From Aquilaria yunnanensis (Eukaryota > Streptophyta > Magnoliopsida > Malvales > Thymelaeaceae): DNA of 64,000 bases. The stretch lies in contig CM077594.1 of NCBI GenBank assembly GCA_039654915.1, forward strand, positions 12,118,001 through 12,182,000, read 5' to 3'. Below are positions 58,317-64,000 of this stretch, piece after piece (position 1 is the stretch's first letter; each line of letters begins with the position of its first letter). Position numbers and translations under genes: made by a program. The notes beneath the pieces were generated by a model. That model saw nothing but the letters and a program-made list of their open reading frames with translations, searched no databases and was not told where the DNA came from.

Positions 58317-58684
58317 GATTTTGAAAAACAAAGCTTAAAAACTTGGATTTGTACGGCAGCATTGTTACACCTGGCCATGGTCATCACCTTAAAATTTGGT
58401 GATATCAGGATTGGTGCTGGGTTTCCAGCCTAATATACTCATCCAAATATAAATTGAACCGTAAAAAATGGATTCTAGAAATCAACAGAAAAGTGTAAAT
58501 AGTGATACAGTCCCAAAAACACACAAAAAGCTTTAAGTTTTAGTCTTCTTTCAAATCTTAATTTAGGCCCTAAGGAACCAGGTTTTTGAAGGCATTCTTC
58601 AGGATTTAACCACACCATTTAAACTCTACTGAAGTTTTGAAAAAACTTTTGAAAAACATCACTGAACTATCTGGACATAGCATC
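58317..58684. other. Host spacer between the 5' LTRs of C and D
   Basis: AT-rich original target DNA between two head-to-head retrotransposons. A 40-codon open stretch continues from the C target site (about 58312-58430) but has no recognised family. Nothing else is visible. Confidence 0.5.
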
Positions 58685-58689
58685 AGGGA

Positions 58690-59549
58690 TGATAGCCGAA
58701 GGGCTATCGCCTCTCTCACTACATACTTCCTGCCAGTAGCGTGGTCGGGAAACCTGGCGTCACCCGAAGGAGGCGCTAACACTGACCTTGGAAGAAGTGA
58801 AGTTAAACGCCTCGAACTCAGGACTTCGGCTAGTATGTCAGGAATTTCAAAGATGTTGCCGACTCCCTCAGGGGACCAAACGGATCGCCTTCGGGAATAA
58901 GGAACCAGCTATTGCAAGCAGGAGAGACTCTCCCCGAAGGCGGAACCCCCGAGCCAGAGAACTTCCGAACTACGGGCATGATTCCCGAAGAAAAGCACCC
59001 GTACCAAAGGACGACATCGCCCAAAAGACTTCGAGAGTACGGCATGAGCATTTAAGGAGCCTCTGACATGTCGCCCCCAGGCGCTACACGCCGCCTCAAA
59101 CGGCGGTCTGACACGCCAACGCCGTCCGAGTCTTGTAATAACCTATCTCGGACCAAGATTCAAGGAGCCTACAAACAGCTACTTGTCCCCTACGCCCGAA
59201 AGTACAGAGAGCATCCGACCGAACACGTGTCATGATCTGAACGGGCTAGGCACTCCTATAAATACCAAGAAACAAGCCTTGGCAAGGGATCGGACCCTCT
59301 CTCCCTGAGGAAAATAAAAACAGGCAAGGCCACTTAACCCCTTAGTGCTCCTCCTCTATCTTCCTTCAGGACACTAACTTGGGTGTCGGAGGCTCCTCCC
59401 CGGAAAAACATCCTGGGGACCTCTTAACCCTCTTCTCTTCAACATTTTAGGCACACTCCCCTGGGAAATCTGTGGTCCAGGAGTTCTCCCTCTCAGGAAG
59501 TCCCTCCCGAAGTCATAATGTCACCTGACGAAGATACTGCGGAGCATCA
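58690..59549 (+). repeat. Element D 5' LTR
   Basis: 860 bp, starting TGATAGCCGAAGGG and ending GGAGCATCA. G-box CACGTG at 59224-59229 and TATAAATA at 59257-59264, 27 bases apart, as in C. The gag ATG (59518) is 32 nt from its end. Confidence 0.9.
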
Positions 59550-61068
59550 TTTGGCGCCGTCTGTGGGAAATCACCCTTAGGTCGCCGTTGTTGAAATTTG
59601 GCGTTCCAAGCACAAGGGACTTCCGAAGTCTTCGTCCGTGCCTGAAGTTCAACCGGCTACTGAGCAAACCCTTCCCGGGACTTCCTCGTCTGAGGAAGAA
59701 CGTCCTCTAGTCATAGCTATGAGTTTTCTGTGTGACTTCCAACGCTCCATTGTGGCCGAAATGATGCAACAAATAGACTGAAGATGGCCACAACCAGCGC
59801 AGGCCCAAAGGCCTTCCTTGCCAGCACTCCCTCGGGAGAGAAGCCCGAGATCACCTTACCGGAGTTCGGGAAGTGGGGATCCGCGTGATGAGTCCTTAAC
59901 GGAAAACATACCCCTCGGGGGACGACTTAAGGGGCCAGTGTGGCCTAAACGACCTAAAACCCCACATCAAAAGAGTTCATCGCCTGAGGCAAAATCGCCA
60001 TCCCCTCGGCGGCGAAGTCGGTCCCCTAAAAGGTGCCAGCAATCTCCCTTCCCAGAAGCCTACAAGCACCAGGAAGAAGAGCCCAGTGCTACGATCAATT
60101 TGGAGAAAATGTTAGCAAGGTTGGAGAAAGTGGAAAAACAGGTAGCTTGCAAACCAGTCTGGGCCAGGTTGTCTGAAACTCTCTGTGGGGATGAATCGCC
60201 GTTCACCCGAACAGTAGTCGAGGCAGCCATGCCAAGTGACTTTCGGGTGCCTTGGCTGGAAACCTATGATGGCCAAACTAACCCCCAGGCTCACCTAACT
60301 AAATACAGACGTAGCATGGTGTTACACGGCGCTGATGATGCTACTTTGTGCAAATGCTTTGAGGTCACCCTCGCAGGGCCCGCGACGGCGTGGTATAACT
60401 CATTGGCCCCTGGAACCATCAAGGAGTTTCAGGAGCTATCCATGGCCTTTACGCAGCAGTTCATTGGAAGCCGTCCGATGGCGAAGATGCCGGTCCAGAT
60501 GTTCGACATAGCGCAGAAGAACGGAGAAACCATCCGCGACTATGTCGAAAGGTTTAATGAAGAGGCCCTAAGTGTTCCAGACTTTTGGCCGGAAATACGC
60601 ATCCTCGCCATGACACGGGGCCTTCGGAGGGACTCACAGTTGTTCTACGAGTTTTCCAAGGACCCCCCGGACACGCTTGGCGAATTTTACCGAAAGGCCG
60701 AGCAGCACATGACAGCCGAAGAGTTGAGAATGGGTGGACCAAAGAATGATCACACCCATCCCGAAGGGTTCGGCCAGCAAGCAAAGTACCCGACTGAACA
60801 GGCAGGGCGACCTCAGAGGTTTAGGGGAAGGAAACCTCCTCCGAACTTCACACCCCTGAACACTACAAGAACCAATATCCTTATGACAATGGAGAGGCAG
60901 GGAACCCAGATTCAGCGACCAAGGGCTATGACCGCTGACAACAAAAAGAATATTAAAAAATTCTGCCAGTTTCATCGCGACCACAGGCACGACACTGAAG
61001 ATTGCTTCCAACTGAAAAAGTATATTGAGTCGCTGATAAAACAAGGCCAACTCCAGCGTTATCTGTGA
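59518..61068 (+). pseudogene. Element D gag
   Basis: The frame begins in the LTR and encodes HHLAPSVGN across the primer-binding site. A TAG at 59578 (CAG in C) and a TGA at 59779 (codon 88; CGA in C, TGA in B) break its start. From 59818 it is open for 416 codons: an Arg/Ser/Pro-rich region, Gag core (FQELSMAFTQQFIGSR, IRDYVERFNEEAL, LFYEFSKDPPDTLGEFYRKA) and the zinc-knuckle-like FCQFHRDHRHDTEDC near 60961-61005. It ends with TGA at 61066-61068 immediately before the protease segment. Confidence 0.85.
59550..59569 (+). promoter_or_regulatory. Element D primer-binding site
   Basis: TTTGGCGCCGTCTGTGGGAA directly follows the LTR. C differs by one base and B by two. It is also in frame with gag. 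Confidence 0.8.
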
Positions 61069-63742
61069 ATGCCTTCCCCGAAGGGAAGAAAGGAGGAGGA
61101 AGGAAAGGCTGATGACGAGGAGTACGACTCCAACAGACGGAGGAACCGAAGTCCAAAGAGGCGTCTCCCGCCCCCAGCGGGAGTGATACAAACAATCACG
61201 ACAGGACTTCAATCCTCAGAAAGAAAGAGGAAGGCCAGAGAAATATCAGTGATGGAATATCAGAGTCTGATGAAAAAACTGGCCGCCAAGGATGGTTCCA
61301 CCGTCATCTTTCCCCATGACAATCCGCTGCTGGTCATGGTGAGGATAGGAAACTGGGACATCAAAATGTTATTACTTGATGATGGATCAAACGCCGACGT
61401 CCTGTTCTCGCATCTGCTGCCGAGCTTGGGAATATCCAACACCGACCTTAAGGCCATCGCTTCGCCAACTTTCGGGGTAGGGCCGTCCGAACTGCCTGTC
61501 CTTGGATGGATCGACCTCCCCCTGATGATGAGAGAAGGTTCGGTAAACGGGACAGGCGAATTATTTGCCTCCACAATGACAAGGTTCATTGTCATGGATG
61601 TCCCTTCGTCATATAACGCCATCCTTGGAAGGCAAACACAAGGAAATCTGCACATTCGCTCGGATGTAAAGTACTTAACTGTCACTTTCGCCACTAAGGA
61701 TGGAGACGTGGAAATTTTCATCGATCAAGGTGAAGTAAGGAAAGTGTTCGTCAAAGCATGAAAGGCCCCAGTAACTAACTTCGCGCAAACTGTAGAGGCA
61801 GAGGCTTTGCCAGGGGAAAGCCAAAAAAGGGCGAGGCAGAAGTGACCGCGAAGGTAGAAATGGAAGAAGTAGAACTTGTCCCAGGCCGAAGTACCCGAAT
61901 AGGGAAAAACTTGGCAGAAGGTGACAAAAAAAAACTTGTATCCTTTCTACTGATGAATAAAGACCTGTTCGCCTACTCACCGAAAGATATGTCAGGGGTA
62001 AACCCTCGCATAATACAGCATAGCCTTAAAGTAAGTCCGGAAGCAAAACCTGTCCGGCAAAAGAAACGGGGCATCTCAGTCCATAAAAATAACTTCATCA
62101 AAACCGAAGTCCAGCGCTTATTGGACGCAGATGTAATCAGGGAGGTCAAGTACCTCGAATGGTTAAGCAATGTGGTTATTGACACAAAAGAAGGGAGCAG
62201 TAAGCTCCGAATGTGCATCGACTTCAAAAACTTGAACGATGCTTGCCTAAAAAATTCATACCCTCTCCCACCAATAGACCAGTTGGTAGACTCAACTGCC
62301 GAATACAAGCTCCTAAGTTTCCTAGACGCGTTCAGTGGGTATCATCAAATAAGGATGGACCCCGAAGACGAGGAGAAGACCGCCTTCATCACCGAGGGCG
62401 GAACGTATTGTTACACTAGGATGCCCTTCGGGCTCAAAAATGCAAGAGCTACCTACCAGAGGTTGATGAGCAAGGTCTTCTATGACCAAATAGGGAGAAA
62501 CATGGAAGTCTATGTCGATGACATGATAGTCAAGAGCAAGCTGCCTAATGACCACATCGCAGATCTAAAGGAAACTTTCCACCAGCTCAGAACCTTCGGG
62601 ATCCGCCTTAATCCTGAAAAGTGCATCTTCGGCGTAACCTCGGGAAAGTTTCTTGGGTACATGGTATCAGAAAGAGGCATTGATGCTAACCCAGAAAAAA
62701 TTAAAGCTCTGCTCGAATTCCAAACTCTCGTCACAATAAAAGATGTGCAGAGACTCACCGGAAGGATAACCTCTCTTAGCAGGTTCATCTCCAGATATGG
62801 AGACCGGTGTCGAGCATTCTTCAAAGTCCTCACTAAAGCAACAAAAAATGAGGGCAACCTCAGAAGTGATGATTATCCTTGGAATGAGGACTGCCAAAAG
62901 GCCTGGGAAGAACTCAAAATCTACTTAGCCCGTCTGCCCACTCTGCGACAACCTCGCGAGGGAGAGCCCCTCGTGTTATACCTCGCCGTCACAGAAAAAG
63001 CAGTAAGCTCGGTCCTTGTGAAAGAGGAAGGGACGAAGCAATGGCCGGTTTATTATGTAAGTAAGTCCCTGCACGGCACCGAAGTCAGGTATCCATTGCT
63101 ACAAAAAGCTATATATGCCCTGGTACTGGCAGGAAGAAGGCTATGGCCATATTTTCAGGCTCACCCTATCATCGTCCGAAGTAGTCTACCTCTACGGGAC
63201 GTCATGAGGAAAGTTGATCATTCAGGAAGGCTTTCCAAATGGTGCATAGAGCTTGGCGAACACGACATTACTTATGAACCTAGGAAAGCCATAAAAGCTT
63301 AAGCCCTGGCAGACTTTATTGCCGAAGTACCCATCACCGAGGACAGCCATCTGGATCCTGGTGAAGGAGAGCCGGAATGGACTTTGTATGTTGATGGAGC
63401 CTTGGGGTCCGAACACCAAGGAGCTGGGGTAATTATTAGAGGTCCGGAAGGTCTAGAAGTAATGAAGGCCATCACGTTCAGCTTTAACATCACCAACAAT
63501 GTGGCTGAGTATGAAGCTCTCCTAGCAGGGTTGCGCTTAGCCAGAAAAATTGGTGTAAGAAACTTGAAAGCCCACATTGACTCCCAGCTGGTAGTTCGAC
63601 AAACAGCAGGGGATTATGGGGCGAAGGACCCAACCTTGGCAAAATACCATGAACTGGTAACAAAGCTTATCCAAGAGTTCGACACCATACAAATTGAAAA
63701 TGTGCCTTGGCGAGATAATGCCAAGGCAGATTGCTTGGTAAA
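61069..63742 (+). pseudogene. Element D pol: protease, RT, RNase H, second RNase H-like domain
   Basis: Protease frame 61069-61761 (LLDDGSNADVLFSHLLPSL) ends in a TGA. A frameshift near 61810 follows. RT/RNase H is open from 61842 to 63302: MCIDFKNLNDACLKN, FLDAFSGYHQIRMDPEDEE, MPFGLKNARATYQRLM and an intact YVDD (62511-62522), then RNase H ending IKA-stop. The second RNase H-like domain (63376-63742) is uninterrupted: WTLYVDGALGSEHQGAGVII, NNVAEYEALLAGL, AHIDSQLVVRQ. At the place where B and C have a TGA, D reads WRDNAKAD. Confidence 0.9.
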
Positions 63743-64000
63743 GTCGAAAACATGCACCGAGGTACTAAACCGCCTGAGCATCGCAGTGCTGAGCATAGTA
63801 ACTTCGGGAAAAGGCTGGAAAGACCTGATAAAAAGATATCTTGTAACCAATGCGCTCCTCGAAGACCCCAACGAAGCTGCAAAAGTGCAAAGACGCTTCG
63901 GTCACTTCTTCCTGATTGGAGAAAAGTTATATCGGCAGGGATATGCAAATCCACTGCAGAGGTGTGTTGGCGAAGAGGATACTGAAATGATCCTCGAAGA
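63743..64000 (+). pseudogene. Element D integrase, start only
   Basis: The frame continues from the second RNase H-like domain through FFLIGEKLYRQGYANPLQRC toward the zinc-binding region and is cut by the window edge. No stop is seen in this piece. Whether the rest is intact cannot be seen. Confidence 0.75.

Larger units (their letters stand above)
58690..64000 (+). mobile_element. Element D: Tat-lineage gypsy retrotransposon, 5' half, cut by window end
   Basis: The 5' LTR (58690-59549), primer-binding site (59550-59569), gag, protease, RT, RNase H, second RNase H-like domain and the start of integrase are present. The sequence leaves the window inside integrase. AGGGA at 58685-58689 would be the left target duplication; the right end cannot be checked. 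It is closely related to C but in the opposite orientation. Confidence 0.9.

Noticed and set aside
58312..58430. 40-codon open stretch in the spacer between C and D
   Set aside because: Too short, with a stop just upstream in the original target sequence; no domain or splice signals found.
60634..61212. 192-codon minus-strand frame opposite D gag/protease
   Set aside because: It is complementary to conserved gag and protease sequence, with no TATA, intron or family similarity, unlike the real antisense gene, which sits after integrase.
1..64000. tRNA, rRNA or CRISPR features
   Set aside because: No cloverleaf-compatible segment with tRNA A and B boxes, no rRNA-like block, and no regularly spaced short repeats with unique spacers were seen by eye; the repeats found are microsatellites or transposon-derived.

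Overview
The window is flowering-plant nuclear DNA, most likely from a eudicot. Signs of this are very AT-rich intergenic sequence full of (TA)n, (AAT)n and poly(N) tracts, a degenerate plant-telomere-like (TTTAGGG) stretch, and transposons of plant-specific kinds. I found no rRNA, tRNA, CRISPR array or organelle genes. Only one short ORF (minus strand, 2356-2000) looks like a possible host gene. Nearly everything else is transposable-element DNA or featureless intergenic sequence.

Left part (1-23 kb): a hAT-like element (620-1870) carrying two nested Stowaway-like MITEs; the candidate host gene; a 2.6-kb non-autonomous CACTA element (4218-6835); a telomere-like degenerate array (about 7.9-8.25 kb); LINE debris, including a 5'-truncated, heavily mutated L1-type LINE (about 10.44-14.66 kb) with ORF1, endonuclease, RT and zinc-finger remnants and a poly(A) tail; a fold-back element; an antisense LINE-type RNase H fragment; and several dispersed or tandem duplications.

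Right part (23-64 kb): four Ty3/gypsy LTR retrotransposons of the Tat lineage, named A-D here. A (23153-33995, minus, old, TSD GGTAT) carries a foreign solo LTR. B (36590-47489, plus, TSD GCAAT) and C (47601-58311, minus, TSD ATAAG) have both LTRs. D (58690 to beyond the window, plus) shows only its 5' half. A 1-kb MULE-like TIR element (34956-35981) lies between A and B. B and C inserted 106 bp apart, and C and D stand head to head with a 378-bp spacer. The pol regions show aspartic protease, RT, RNase H, a second RNase H-like domain (best seen in B-D) and integrase. Every copy has in-frame stops.

The most interesting feature is a second gene in A, B and C, on the strand opposite gag-pol, between integrase and the 3' LTR. 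It has its own TATA box. In B and C it has three introns at the same places in the protein and a downstream AATAAA, and it encodes a protein of about 720 residues: an N-terminal domain resembling the 'putative gypsy type transposon' family and a C-terminal coiled coil. Each of these elements is therefore two convergent transcription units, one of them spliced. A second oddity is that in B, C and D the gag reading frame appears to start 32 nt inside the 5' LTR and to run through the primer-binding site. A G-box (CACGTG) lies just upstream of the LTR TATA box in most LTRs seen.
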